Positions 9,059 to 17,821 of a DNA stretch of 64,000 nt are shown piece by piece. The notes beneath the pieces were generated by a model. It did no database searches. It saw only the letters and a list, made by a program, of their open reading frames with translations, and was not told the origin of the DNA. The translations under genes were made by a program, and so were the position numbers. This DNA is from Marivivens donghaensis. Lineage in GTDB: Bacteria; Pseudomonadota; Alphaproteobacteria; Rhodobacterales; Rhodobacteraceae. The number at the start of each line of letters is the position of its first letter. Position 1 is the stretch's first letter. The stretch covers positions 620,001 through 684,000 of the forward strand of contig NZ_JAUFRA010000005.1 of the NCBI RefSeq assembly GCF_030410045.1, given 5' to 3'.

Positions 9059-10345
9059 ATGTCTGACACCCTTCGCCTTGGTATTGCCGGTCTCGGAACG
9101 GTCGGTGTTGGCGTCATCCGCATCGTCGAAAAACAGGCGGCACTTCTGGCCCAGCGCACTGGGAAAACGATTGTGATCAGCGCTGTAAGCGCACGATCCA
9201 AAGACAAAGATCGCGGTGTTGATCTGTCAGGCTACGCGTGGGAAGACGATCCTGTCGCTCTCGCTACTCGCGACGACGTCGACGTTTATGTCGAACTCAT
9301 GGGCGGTGAAAATGGCCCCGCAAAAGCATCCATCGAGGCAGCAATTGCCGCTGGCAAAGATGTCGTCACCGCCAACAAGGCATTGCTGGCACATCACGGC
9401 CAGTCCATCGCAGAACAAGCCGAAGCTAATGGCTGCGTCGTGCGCTATGAGGCCGCCGTCGCAGGCGGCATCCCCGTGATCAAAGCCCTGACCGAAGGGT
9501 TGGCTGCGAACGGCGTGACCCGCGTGATGGGCGTCATGAACGGCACCTGCAACTACATTCTTACCCGCATGGAAGACGCCGGCCTCTCGTACGAAGAGGC
9601 TTTTGCCGAAGCGGACGGTCTGGGCTACCTCGAAGCCGATCCGAACTTGGACGTTGGCGGCATTGATGCGGGTCACAAACTGTCGATCCTCTCGGCAATC
9701 GCCTTTGGAACACAGGTTGATTTTGACGGTGTCGAACTCGAAGGGATCGGCGCGATCACCATCGAAGACATCCGCAACGCTGCCGACATGGGCTACAAGA
9801 TCAAACTTCTGGGCGTTACGCAGATGACAGGTCGGGGCCTTGAACAACGCATGTCGCCTTGCCTCGTGCCGGCGACCTCGCCCTTGGGCCAATTGGTTGG
9901 CGGCACGAATATGGTCGTACTCGAAGGTGACGCTGTTGGACAAATCGTCCTTCGCGGCGCTGGTGCTGGCGAAGGCCCAACGGCGAGCGCGGTAATGGGT
10001 GATGTTTGTGATATTGCACGTGGTCTGCGCCTCCCGACCTTTGGGCAGCCCGCGAACACACTGCGCTGTGCGAAATCTGCGCGCGCCGCGATCCCTGCGC
10101 CCTACTACCTCCGCCTGTCGCTCTTGGACAAACCCGGCGCGATGGCAAAAGTGGCGAGCGTTTTGGGCGACGCGGGCGTATCTATTCACCGTATGCGCCA
10201 ACATGACCATGATGGCACCCACGCTCCTGTCGTGATTGTCACCCACAAAACCACCCGTCAGGCTGTCGATCAGGCGATCGAAGGCTTTGCTGCGACAGGC
10301 GTCGTTTCGGGGGTACCCGTCGCCCTACGGATCGAACAGGTCTGA
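9059..10345 (+). CDS. hom: Homoserine dehydrogenase
   Basis: Reduces aspartate semialdehyde to homoserine, the branch point to threonine and methionine. The 428-residue product is the usual length for monofunctional enzymes. It has the NAD(P) motif GIAGLGTVGVG at residues 8-18, the central homoserine dehydrogenase domain (GVMNGTCNYIL, DPNLDVGGIDAGHKL) and a C-terminal ACT domain from about residue 350 (LRLSLLDKPGAMAKV), which usually mediates threonine inhibition. The frame opens 10 codons upstream at 9029; the ATG at 9059 was chosen from the known family start. It ends in its own terminator. Confidence 0.96.
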   Translation: MSDTLRLGIAGLGTVGVGVIRIVEKQAALLAQRTGKTIVISAVSARSKDKDRGVDLSGYAWEDDPVALATRDDVDVYVELMGGENGPAKASIEAAIAAGKDVVTANKALLAHHGQSIAEQAEANGCVVRYEAAVAGGIPVIKALTEGLAANGVTRVMGVMNGTCNYILTRMEDAGLSYEEAFAEADGLGYLEADPNLDVGGIDAGHKLSILSAIAFGTQVDFDGVELEGIGAITIEDIRNAADMGYKIKLLGVTQMTGRGLEQRMSPCLVPATSPLGQLVGGTNMVVLEGDAVGQIVLRGAGAGEGPTASAVMGDVCDIARGLRLPTFGQPANTLRCAKSARAAIPAPYYLRLSLLDKPGAMAKVASVLGDAGVSIHRMRQHDHDGTHAPVVIVTHKTTRQAVDQAIEGFAATGVVSGVPVALRIEQV

Positions 10346-10370
10346 TCCCAAATTTAAGTTCAAAATGTCA

Positions 10371-10398
10371 AAGGCAGGGTGAAAACCCTGCCTTTTTT
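10371..10398 (+). terminator. Intrinsic terminator after hom
   Basis: AAGGCAGGGT, a GAAA tetraloop and ACCCTGCCTT form a perfect 10-bp stem at 10371-10394, running into a six-T tract. A textbook Rho-independent terminator 26 bp beyond the hom stop. Confidence 0.93.
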
Positions 10399-10521
10399 GT
10401 ATCAGAAAAAAGAAATTTTGAACCAAAGCGATTTTAGCGACTGACTGTTAGCGCCGACAGCCTTGCCCCCATGGGCTTGCCCTGCGTAGATGCACCCGAA
10501 TGTTACTTGAGGACTTTTGAC

Positions 10522-11484
10522 ATGTCGCAGACCACTGAATTCCACGACCGTATGCTGTCGCTCGGGCTTGCCCGCGTATCTGAGGCTGCGGCTCTCGCAT
10601 CGGCGAAACTGATCGGGCGTGGTGACGAAAAAGCTGCGGACCAAGCCGCCGTAAACGCGATGCGTGATCAGTTGAACAAACTGGACATCAAAGGCGTTGT
10701 CGTTATCGGTGAAGGCGAACGTGACGAAGCCCCGATGCTCTACATCGGTGAAGAAGTGGGCACGGGCGAAGGCCCCGCGGTAGATATCGCGCTTGACCCA
10801 CTCGAAGGCACGACCCTTACGGCAAAAGATATGCCCAATGCCCTGACCGTCATTGCGATGGGTCCGCGTGGGTCGATGCTGCACGCCCCTGACGTTTACA
10901 TGGAAAAGCTCGCCATTGGACCGGGTTTCAAAGCGGGCGTCGTGACCATGGACATGTCCCCATCCGAGCGCGTTTCTGCATTGGCCGCCGCCAAAGGCTG
11001 TTCGACAGAAGACATCACCGTTTGCGTTCTCGAACGTCCGCGCCATGACGAAATGATCGCAGAACTGCGCACCACAGGCGCAGCTATTCGCCTGATCACG
11101 GACGGCGACGTCGCGGGCGTGATGCACTGCGCGGAACCTGAAAAGACAGGGATCGACATGTATATGGGTTCTGGCGGCGCACCCGAGGGAGTTCTCGCTG
11201 CTGCCGCGCTGAAATGCATGGGCGGCCAGTTCTTTGGCAAACTGTTGTTCCGCAATGACGACGAACGTGGCCGCGCTGCCAAAGCTGGCATCACCAACTT
11301 TGACCGCGTCTACACCCGTGATGATCTGGTCAAAGGCGATGTAATCTTTGCAGCGACAGGTGTGACCGACGGCAGCCTTTTGGCTGGGATCAAACGCGAA
11401 CCGGGATATTTGACCGCTGAAACGATCCTGATGCGCTCCAAAACGGGCTCGGTCCGTCGGATGACCTACACCAACCCCATCTAA
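10522..11484 (+). CDS. glpX: Fructose-1,6-bisphosphatase class II (GlpX)
   Basis: Hydrolyses fructose 1,6-bisphosphate to fructose 6-phosphate in gluconeogenesis. The 320-residue product carries the GlpX metal-binding signature DPLEGTTLTA near residue 93, after VVVIGEGERDEAPML with its conserved acidic residues. The ATG at 10522 has GAGGA as ribosome-binding site. The frame is open 17 codons upstream, but no ribosome-binding site supports that start. It lies between two intrinsic terminators, so it is probably transcribed alone. The hom-glpX-recJ order is familiar in Rhodobacterales. Confidence 0.95.
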   Translation: MSQTTEFHDRMLSLGLARVSEAAALASAKLIGRGDEKAADQAAVNAMRDQLNKLDIKGVVVIGEGERDEAPMLYIGEEVGTGEGPAVDIALDPLEGTTLTAKDMPNALTVIAMGPRGSMLHAPDVYMEKLAIGPGFKAGVVTMDMSPSERVSALAAAKGCSTEDITVCVLERPRHDEMIAELRTTGAAIRLITDGDVAGVMHCAEPEKTGIDMYMGSGGAPEGVLAAAALKCMGGQFFGKLLFRNDDERGRAAKAGITNFDRVYTRDDLVKGDVIFAATGVTDGSLLAGIKREPGYLTAETILMRSKTGSVRRMTYTNPI

Positions 11485-11494
11485 ACCTTGATCC

Positions 11495-11520
11495 GGCCAG
11501 AGCATCGCTCTGGCCCTTTT
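11495..11520 (+). terminator. Intrinsic terminator after glpX
   Basis: GGCCAGAGC (11495-11503), loop ATC, GCTCTGGCC (11507-11515), then CTTTT. A perfect 9-bp stem and short T-tract, 10 bp after the glpX stop and just before recJ. Confidence 0.85.
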
Positions 11521-11562
11521 CATATCATTGCGCCGCTTTGCTCTCTGGGCGATAAGCGAGGC

Positions 11563-13311
11563 ATGAAAGCATTTCTCAACGTCGAACAGTCCGCAACGGG
11601 TCGCCGCTGGATTGGCCCGAGCATCGAAGAAGACCGCCTCGCCGAAGCGATGGAACAGGCGACGGGCCTGCCCGCGCCCGTCTGTCGGACATTGGCGCGC
11701 CGTGGCGTTGAACCGCATGAAGCTGACAGTTTTCTGGCGCCAACATTGCGGGATCTTCTCCCCGATCCGCTGACCTTGCTCGACATGGAAAAGGCGTCCG
11801 AACGCTTTATCGCTGCGCTCGACCGCTGCGAAAAGATTGCCGTTTTTGCTGATTACGACGTGGATGGCGGCACCTCTGCCGCGCTTCTTCTGACGTGGCT
11901 GAGGGCAATGGGACACCGAGCGACGCTCTATATTCCCGACCGCATTGATGAGGGCTATGGCCCTAATGAGCCCGCGATGGAAGCGCTCGCCAAGGATCAC
12001 GACCTGATCATTTGCGTTGACTGCGGAACCCTCTCGCATGGTCCCATTGCCGCCGCAAAGGGCGCGGATGTGATGGTGCTCGACCACCACTTGGGCGCGG
12101 AAACCCTGCCCGACTGTGTCGCCGTCGTGAACCCCAACCGCCAGGATGAAACGGGCGAGCTGGCGCATCTCTGTGCTGCGGGCGTCGTGTTTATGATGCT
12201 CGTCGATGTAAACCGCCGCCTGCGGACAAAGGGCGTGACTGGGCCAAACCTGATGTCATTCCTAGACCTCGTCGCATTGGCGACGGTTGCGGACGTGGCC
12301 CCGCTGATCGGCGTGAACCGTGCGTTCGTGCGTCAAGGCCTTGCCGTTATGGCGCAACGCGATCGCATCGGCCTAACAGCATTGGCGGATGTCGCTCGTA
12401 TGGACAGCGCGCCGACGTCCTATCACCTCGGTTTTCTCCTCGGCCCTCGCGTCAACGCGGGCGGTCGCATTGGTGCTGCTGATTTGGGCGCGCGCCTTTT
12501 GGCGACAGATGACCCACGTGCGGCGGAAAGCCTTGCCAAACAACTAGACCAACTGAACCGCGAACGCCGCGAAATCGAAAACGAAGTGCGTGATCTGGCA
12601 CTTTTGCAGGCCGAAGAGCGTGGGTTTGATAGCCCTCTGGTTTGGGCCGCGGGCGAAGGCTGGCATCCGGGCGTCGTCGGCATCGTCGCAAGCCGCCTCA
12701 AGGAAACCACCAATCGCCCGTCCATCGTGATTGGTTTTGACGGCGACATTGGCAAAGGTTCTGGCCGTTCGGTGACGGGTATCGACCTCGGTGCGTCGAT
12801 CCAGAAGCTCGCCATGGAAGGGCTGCTGATCAAGGGCGGTGGCCACAAAATGGCGGCGGGCCTGACGGTGCATCGGGATAAACTCGATGCTGCGATGGAA
12901 CGGCTGGCTGAACTTATGGCGCGCCAAGGTGCTGATCGCTTGGGACCCGCTGACCTACGGCTCGATGGCATCCTCATGCCCGGTGCTGCCACGGTTGAAT
13001 TGGTTGAACAGATCGAAAAGGCTGGACCGTTCGGCGCATCGGCCTCTGCCCCTCGGTTCGTTTTCCCAGACGTTCAAATCCATTTCGCGAAACGAGTCGG
13101 CGCAAATCACCTAAAGGCCACATTCGGCGACGGGCTTGGCGCACGAATCGATGCGATTGCCTTTGGCGCATTTGATGGTCCGATCGGACCAATGATTGAG
13201 GCCCACAACGGCGCGCGGTTCCACCTTGCTGGGCGGTTAGAAATCAATATTTGGCAAGGCAGACAGAGCGTTCAGCTCCGTCTCGAAGATGCGGCACCCG
13301 CTGGGAAATAA
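11563..13311 (+). CDS. recJ: Single-stranded-DNA-specific 5'-3' exonuclease RecJ
   Basis: Degrades single-stranded DNA 5' to 3' in RecF-pathway recombination and mismatch and base-excision repair. The 582-residue product has the DHH-phosphoesterase motifs: ADYDVDGGTSAA near residue 98, VDCGT, and LDHHLG near 172. The DHHA1 domain follows (GHKMAAGL), then a C-terminal oligonucleotide-binding region. The frame opens 25 codons earlier at 11488 inside the glpX terminator; the ATG at 11563 was preferred. The tRNA-Glu gene follows 64 bp downstream. Confidence 0.95.
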   Translation: MKAFLNVEQSATGRRWIGPSIEEDRLAEAMEQATGLPAPVCRTLARRGVEPHEADSFLAPTLRDLLPDPLTLLDMEKASERFIAALDRCEKIAVFADYDVDGGTSAALLLTWLRAMGHRATLYIPDRIDEGYGPNEPAMEALAKDHDLIICVDCGTLSHGPIAAAKGADVMVLDHHLGAETLPDCVAVVNPNRQDETGELAHLCAAGVVFMMLVDVNRRLRTKGVTGPNLMSFLDLVALATVADVAPLIGVNRAFVRQGLAVMAQRDRIGLTALADVARMDSAPTSYHLGFLLGPRVNAGGRIGAADLGARLLATDDPRAAESLAKQLDQLNRERREIENEVRDLALLQAEERGFDSPLVWAAGEGWHPGVVGIVASRLKETTNRPSIVIGFDGDIGKGSGRSVTGIDLGASIQKLAMEGLLIKGGGHKMAAGLTVHRDKLDAAMERLAELMARQGADRLGPADLRLDGILMPGAATVELVEQIEKAGPFGASASAPRFVFPDVQIHFAKRVGANHLKATFGDGLGARIDAIAFGAFDGPIGPMIEAHNGARFHLAGRLEINIWQGRQSVQLRLEDAAPAGK

Positions 13312-13375
13312 TTTTTTACAAAAGCCTCTTGCGGGCGGTTCACACAATACGTAAAAGCCGCCTCACGCACAGAGT

Positions 13376-13450
13376 GGCCCGTTCGTCTATCGGTTAGGAC
13401 GCCAGGTTTTCAACCTGGAAAGAGGGGTTCGATTCCCCTACGGGCTGCCA
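13376..13450 (+). tRNA. tRNA-Glu (anticodon TTC)
   Basis: A 75-nt cloverleaf. The acceptor stem is GGCCCGT paired with ACGGGCT (one G.T at the base), and the anticodon arm is CCAGG-TTTTCAA-CCTGG with anticodon TTC. The T arm is GAGGGGTTCGATTCCCCTA. Discriminator G is followed by an encoded CCA at 13448-13450. It lies between recJ and a convergent dehydrogenase gene. Confidence 0.96.
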
Positions 13451-13466
13451 CTTTTCCCCAGCATTG

Positions 13467-14423
13467 TTATCGCCCCTTAGGGAAAACCTCGTAGCCTGCT
13501 TCTTCGGGTTCGTCGTCGATCAGTTCGCGTGGGAACCCATCCGCCAGAACGCTCAGCCCTGTGGCCTCTTCTAGACGTTCAATGATCCGATCCGATTGGG
13601 CGCGATCGCCAAACCGCCGCTGACCGTCGCTCATAATGTCGATCATCAGTGGTGAAATTTCGAGCGGCACACCGTGGTCGTCCGCTATTTTCTGGAACAA
13701 GCCGATGTCCTTTTGGACGAGGTCCATAGTGAAGTTCACATCCCGCGACCCTGACAAAATCAGCTGGCTTTCCGTTTCATGGACAAAGCTGGTGCCCGAC
13801 GAAATCTTAATCGCCTCATAGGTCGTCGCCATATCGAGCCCCGCGGCCTTCATTGTGATCAACGCCTCACAGCAGGTCAAAAGGTTCGCCGTGGCGAGGT
13901 AGTTCGTCATCACTTTCAACAACGACGCAGACCCCAATTCGCCCGTGTGCAGCACCCGACGGCCCAATGTCGTAGTGAGCGGAAGAACCTTGTCAAAGGC
14001 GGCTCGATCCCCACCCACAAAGATCGAGATATTGCCTGTATCCGCGCGATGGCATCCGCCCGACACAGGACATTCGACCGCGTAGGCGTCCTTTGACTGC
14101 ACGATCTGGGCAATCCGTTTGAGTTCATCCGCATCGGTCGTGGACATTTCCATCCAAACCTTGCCCGCAGACAGACCCGCAATCACGCCATTGTCGGCCT
14201 CCATCACGACGGAACAGGCTTTAGGCGACGGCAAACAAGTGATCACCACGTCGCAGATTTCGGCCATCTCTCTAGGACTATCGGCCCAAGAGGCGCCACG
14301 CTGCTCATACGCCTCTTTCAGATCGCTATTTAGGTCATGAACGACGGTATCAAACCCGTTGCGGATCAAACTCCCCGCTAGTTTTCCACCAACATTTCCT
14401 AAACCGATAAAACCGACTTTCAT
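13467..14423 (-). CDS. NAD(P)-dependent beta-hydroxyacid dehydrogenase (3-hydroxyisobutyrate dehydrogenase family)
   Basis: 318-residue oxidoreductase of the 3-hydroxyisobutyrate/6-phosphogluconate dehydrogenase superfamily. It has the N-terminal Rossmann motif GFIGLGNVGGKLAGS, the substrate-binding stretch CPVSGGCHRADTG (more usually SGG...A..G), and a catalytic Lys near residue 170 (ASLLKVMTNYLATANL). The ATG at 14423 has a ribosome-binding site (GAGGGTGA). It diverges from the alcohol dehydrogenase, enolase-family pair, so oxidation of a 2- or 3-hydroxy acid in the same sugar-acid pathway is plausible. The substrate cannot be read from sequence. Confidence 0.8.
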   Translation of the reverse strand: MKVGFIGLGNVGGKLAGSLIRNGFDTVVHDLNSDLKEAYEQRGASWADSPREMAEICDVVITCLPSPKACSVVMEADNGVIAGLSAGKVWMEMSTTDADELKRIAQIVQSKDAYAVECPVSGGCHRADTGNISIFVGGDRAAFDKVLPLTTTLGRRVLHTGELGSASLLKVMTNYLATANLLTCCEALITMKAAGLDMATTYEAIKISSGTSFVHETESQLILSGSRDVNFTMDLVQKDIGLFQKIADDHGVPLEISPLMIDIMSDGQRRFGDRAQSDRIIERLEEATGLSVLADGFPRELIDDEPEEAGYEVFPKGR

Positions 14424-14734
14424 TGCGTCACCCTCATATTTTGGTGTTTTCACCTCTGGCATGGCAGGGTGGATCCTTGGCGTCAGCGTTTCACAGTTAT
14501 TTTGATCTGTCAGTTTATTTCGAAGGGATATCTACCTTTGGAATGCGCGTCGAACTTTCGATATACCATCAGCAAAATCAGGTAGTTCACACCCTTTTTC
14601 TGCGTGAGATCACAGCTCTTTTGGCGTGACCTCATTCTAATTCGAACCAACATCAAAATTTGATCAAGTTTTTCCTTGTTCGACTCAAACAATCCGCGCA
14701 ACCCTGCGTCGGAGGAATGAGGAGAGCCGAATAA
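14424..14734. other. 311-bp divergent intergenic region
   Basis: Holds the promoters of the hydroxyacid dehydrogenase (minus) and the alcohol dehydrogenase operon (plus). A GAGGAATGAGGAGAG stretch gives the alcohol dehydrogenase its ribosome-binding site. The AT-rich segment around 14650-14690 contains TTGATCAAG but no clear dyad I would assign. No regulator gene adjoins this promoter, and I see no RNA gene. Confidence 0.4.
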
Positions 14735-15817
14735 ATGCCACAAATTAAAGCCGCCGTTTGTCACGAGTTTGGGAAACCACTGGTCGTCGAAAAAGTAGAA
14801 CTCCGCGCCCCAATCAGTGGCGAAGTTGAGGTGACACTTGCTGCCTGTGCGATTTGCCATTCCGATATCACATACGCGTCAGGCGCTTGGGGTGGATCGC
14901 TCCCCGCTGTATATGGGCACGAGGCCGCTGGCCACATCACCGCGGTTGGCGACGGTGTCCACGGGGTCAAGGTCGGCGACCCAGTTGTCGTTACGCTGAT
15001 CCGGTCATGCGGGACTTGTGCGCCCTGCTCTTCGGGCAAGCCAACGATTTGCGACACGTCTTATGACGGCGATCATGGGCCACTGAAAACGGTGGATGGA
15101 GGCAAGTTGCATCAGGCGATGGCGACGGGCGGCTTTGCTGAAAAGGTCGTTGTGGACCACAGTCAGGTCGTTCGTATCCCTGAAAACATGGACCTCGCGG
15201 CCGCCTCTCTGCTCGCTTGCGGCGTAATTACAGGCGTCGGTGCCGTTGTGAACGCGGCGCAACTTCGCGCGGGCCAAGATGTCGTCGTGATCGGCGCTGG
15301 CGGCGTGGGCCTGAACGCAATCCAAGGCGCACGGATCGCAGGTGCGCGACGGATCGTTGCTGTCGATATGTCCGACGAAAAACTCGAAATCGCGAAGGAT
15401 TTCGGCGCCACCGATACCGTTCTAGGCACCCAAGACAACCCGTGGCGCGCCGCGAAAGAGGCATTGGGCCGTGGCGCGGATGCGGTCTTTGTAACCGTGG
15501 GTGCTGCGGGCGCATACAACGATGCGCCCCGCTATATCGCAAAAGGCGGCAAGGTCGTGATGGTCGGCATGCCGCCATCAGGTGCCATGAGCCAATATGA
15601 GCCGGGCAACTTTGCCGCTGCGGGTCAGTCGTTGATCGGATCGAAAATGGGTGATGCCGTGATCAAGCGCGACATTCCATGGATGATCGACCTCTATGGC
15701 CAAGGACGTCTAAAGCTCGATGAATTGATCTCTGAGAAATACAGCTTGGATCAAATCAACGAAGCGATCGAGTCCACGAAAACGGGCGCCGCAAAACGGA
15801 ACGTCATCGTCTTTTAA
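14735..15817 (+). CDS. Zinc-dependent alcohol dehydrogenase (class III-like MDR family)
   Basis: 360-residue medium-chain dehydrogenase. Catalytic-zinc residues are Cys41 (CAICHSD) and His62-Glu63 (GHEAAG). The structural-zinc lobe is complete (Cys92, Cys95, Cys98, Cys106), and the NAD-binding motif GAGGVGLN sits near residue 187. The overall pattern is nearest to class III/S-(hydroxymethyl)glutathione-type alcohol dehydrogenases, though it is slightly shorter than usual. It lies 27 bp upstream of an enolase-superfamily gene in the same direction, so it probably oxidises an alcohol or sugar-derived hydroxyl group of that pathway. The substrate is unknown. Confidence 0.85.
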   Translation: MPQIKAAVCHEFGKPLVVEKVELRAPISGEVEVTLAACAICHSDITYASGAWGGSLPAVYGHEAAGHITAVGDGVHGVKVGDPVVVTLIRSCGTCAPCSSGKPTICDTSYDGDHGPLKTVDGGKLHQAMATGGFAEKVVVDHSQVVRIPENMDLAAASLLACGVITGVGAVVNAAQLRAGQDVVVIGAGGVGLNAIQGARIAGARRIVAVDMSDEKLEIAKDFGATDTVLGTQDNPWRAAKEALGRGADAVFVTVGAAGAYNDAPRYIAKGGKVVMVGMPPSGAMSQYEPGNFAAAGQSLIGSKMGDAVIKRDIPWMIDLYGQGRLKLDELISEKYSLDQINEAIESTKTGAAKRNVIVF

Positions 15818-15844
15818 TCCCAGCCATAAACTGGAGGGCCTGAT

Positions 15845-17074
15845 ATGAAACTGGCCGATTTGGATATCATTGTCACCTCTCCAACCGCGCCAGGTTGGGG
15901 AGGGCGTTATTGGATTTTGCTTAAGGTCACGACTGATACTGGCATCGTGGGATGGGGCGAATGTTATGCCTCCACCGTGGGACCAGAGGCCATGCGTCAC
16001 GTCATCCGCGATGTGTTCGAACGACATATGGCGGGCGAAAATCCTGAAAATATCGAACTGATGTTCCGCCGCATTTATTCGTCTGGATTCACGCAGCGCC
16101 CTGATTTGACGGTCATGGGCGCGTGGTCTGGGTTGGAAATTGCGTGCTGGGATATCCTCGGCAAAGATCGCGATCGCCCTGTTCATGCCCTGATCGGCGG
16201 CAAACTCAACGACCGTATTCGCGCCTACACTTACCTTTACCCGACCCGCGACACTCATACCCTGCCTGACTTTTGGGTTGATGCCGCGATGGCCGCTGAA
16301 AGTGCGCTGGATATGGTGAACAAAGGCTACACTGCCGTCAAATTCGATCCGGCAGGCCCCTACACCATTCGGTCGGGGCACATGCCTGCGATGCGGGACA
16401 TCAGTCGATCCATTGAGTTTTGCGCCGCGATCCGAGAGGCCGTTGGCGACCGCGCTGACCTTTTGTTCGGCACGCACGGCCAGTTTTCGACGGGGGGTGC
16501 GATCCGCATGGGGGCCGCAATCGAAGCCTATTCGCCGCTCTGGTACGAAGAACCAATTCCGCCCGACACCCTGCGCGAAATGCAAAAGGTGGCGGAAGCC
16601 GTGAACATCCCCGTGGCGACAGGCGAACGCCTCACGACAACCCGTGAATTTGCGGAGGCACTGCGCGCGGGCGTTCAAATCCTGCAGCCTGCCCTTGGGC
16701 GATCTGGTGGGATTTGGGAAACGCGCAAAATCGCTGTGCTGGCCGAGGCGTGGAATGCCCAAGTCGCGCCACACCTCTATGCGGGGCCAATTGAGTGGGC
16801 CGCGAATATTCAGCTCGCCGCGACGATCCCGAATATTCTTATGGCAGAGACGATTGAGACGCCGTTCCATGCGGCGCTGATTAAGAACACGCTCTCGGTC
16901 GAGAATGGCTTTGTGACCGTTCCGGACGGCGCGGGCTTGGGTATCGACGTGGATGAAGATTTGGCGCGGGCCAATGCCTACGACGGTGATGGTTTGCACC
17001 TGCAAATGCAGGAAGCGCCAATCAGCTATCACGAAGAGAACGTGTTCGAAGGTGGGGCGCCATCAAAAACCTGA
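15845..17074 (+). CDS. Enolase-superfamily (mandelate racemase/muconate lactonizing) enzyme, probable sugar-acid dehydratase
   Basis: 409-residue member of the mandelate racemase subgroup. It has the capping domain, then the barrel with K-x-D at Lys166, metal ligands at Glu235 (WYEEP) and Glu261 (TGER), and the barrel-end His310 (APHLYAGP). By eye it resembles acid-sugar dehydratases of the galactonate/mannonate type. However, where those have Asp-x-His with Asp as the first metal ligand, this protein reads G209-T-H211-G-Q. The ATG has AGG GCC TG upstream and follows the alcohol dehydrogenase by 27 bp. The substrate is unassigned. Its 3' end overlaps a terminator shared with the convergent aldolase-fold gene. 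Confidence 0.8.
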   Translation: MKLADLDIIVTSPTAPGWGGRYWILLKVTTDTGIVGWGECYASTVGPEAMRHVIRDVFERHMAGENPENIELMFRRIYSSGFTQRPDLTVMGAWSGLEIACWDILGKDRDRPVHALIGGKLNDRIRAYTYLYPTRDTHTLPDFWVDAAMAAESALDMVNKGYTAVKFDPAGPYTIRSGHMPAMRDISRSIEFCAAIREAVGDRADLLFGTHGQFSTGGAIRMGAAIEAYSPLWYEEPIPPDTLREMQKVAEAVNIPVATGERLTTTREFAEALRAGVQILQPALGRSGGIWETRKIAVLAEAWNAQVAPHLYAGPIEWAANIQLAATIPNILMAETIETPFHAALIKNTLSVENGFVTVPDGAGLGIDVDEDLARANAYDGDGLHLQMQEAPISYHEENVFEGGAPSKT

Positions 17075-17090
17075 GGCGCCCCCAACCTTT
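17049..17090. terminator. Bidirectional terminator at the convergent ends of two genes
   Basis: GGGGCGCC (17054-17061) pairs with GGCGCCCC (17075-17082). Flanking AAGGT and AACCTT extend the stem with a small bulge, and T-tracts follow on both strands. The left arm lies inside the end of the enolase-family gene, and the right arm reaches the stop of the aldolase-fold gene. Confidence 0.7.
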
Positions 17091-17821
17091 TATAAAGGCG
17101 GCAAGGTGCTGCGCAGATAGTCAAAGTGCTTCTGCGCCATGCCGCGATACGGCTTCCATCCATCCGCGGTATTCTGCGCCACCGCGTCCGACAAGACAGC
17201 CAATGGCTGGCCGCTGGACCGAGCGAGGATGATCGTCTGCGCGGCCTTTTCAAAGAAATACAGGTCCTCAAACGCGTCAGCCACCGTTTCACCGACGATG
17301 GTCACACCGTGGTTCCCCATGACGAGGACCGATTTGTCGCCGATGGACTCTGACAACCGCTCCCCCTCTTCTTCTGCGTCCGCAATACCGCCGAAGGACA
17401 AATCATAAGCGGTGCGCCCGTAGAACCGCGCCGTGTTGTTGTCGATTGGAACAACCGTAGGGTCCTTCAAACAGGCCAAGGCCGTGGCGTAGGGCGAATG
17501 GGCATGCAGGATCACGCGGGCGTTGGGCAAACGGCGATGCAAGGTGCCATGAACGCACCACGCCGACGCATCGGGGGCATTGGGGCGTTCCATTATCCCT
17601 TCATCCCGACTGTCGAGCAACAAGAGGTCATCGGGCTTGATCGTCGCAAAATGCTGCCATTTAGCGTTCAACAGGAACTCTTGCCCATCGGCAGAAACCG
17701 CAGCACTGAAATGGTTCCCGACGCTCTCGCTCCATCCCAGCATATGGCAGATGCGAAACGCATCTGCCAAATCACGGCGCAGGGTGGCCGTGGCGTCTAG
17801 CGTCACAGTCGGTGCGTTCAT
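17090..17821 (-). CDS. Class II aldolase/adducin-fold protein lacking the catalytic glutamate
   Basis: 243-residue protein of the class II aldolase/adducin family. The zinc triad is present: His106 and His108 (LHAHSPYA) and His171 (MGNHGV). The catalytic Glu of fuculose-phosphate aldolase, 19 residues before the first zinc His, aligns with Ala87. Classical aldol chemistry is therefore doubtful, and a different lyase, decarboxylase or hydratase role is possible. It overlaps the upstream dioxygenase by 4 bp (ATGA), so the two are translationally coupled and probably act on the same compound. Name and substrate are open. Confidence 0.75.
   Translation of the reverse strand: MNAPTVTLDATATLRRDLADAFRICHMLGWSESVGNHFSAAVSADGQEFLLNAKWQHFATIKPDDLLLLDSRDEGIMERPNAPDASAWCVHGTLHRRLPNARVILHAHSPYATALACLKDPTVVPIDNNTARFYGRTAYDLSFGGIADAEEEGERLSESIGDKSVLVMGNHGVTIVGETVADAFEDLYFFEKAAQTIILARSSGQPLAVLSDAVAQNTADGWKPYRGMAQKHFDYLRSTLPPL

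Noticed and set aside
10402..12168. 588-codon open frame antisense to glpX and recJ
   Set aside because: It crosses two clear genes on the other strand and a terminator. It has no credible ribosome-binding site and no family resemblance.
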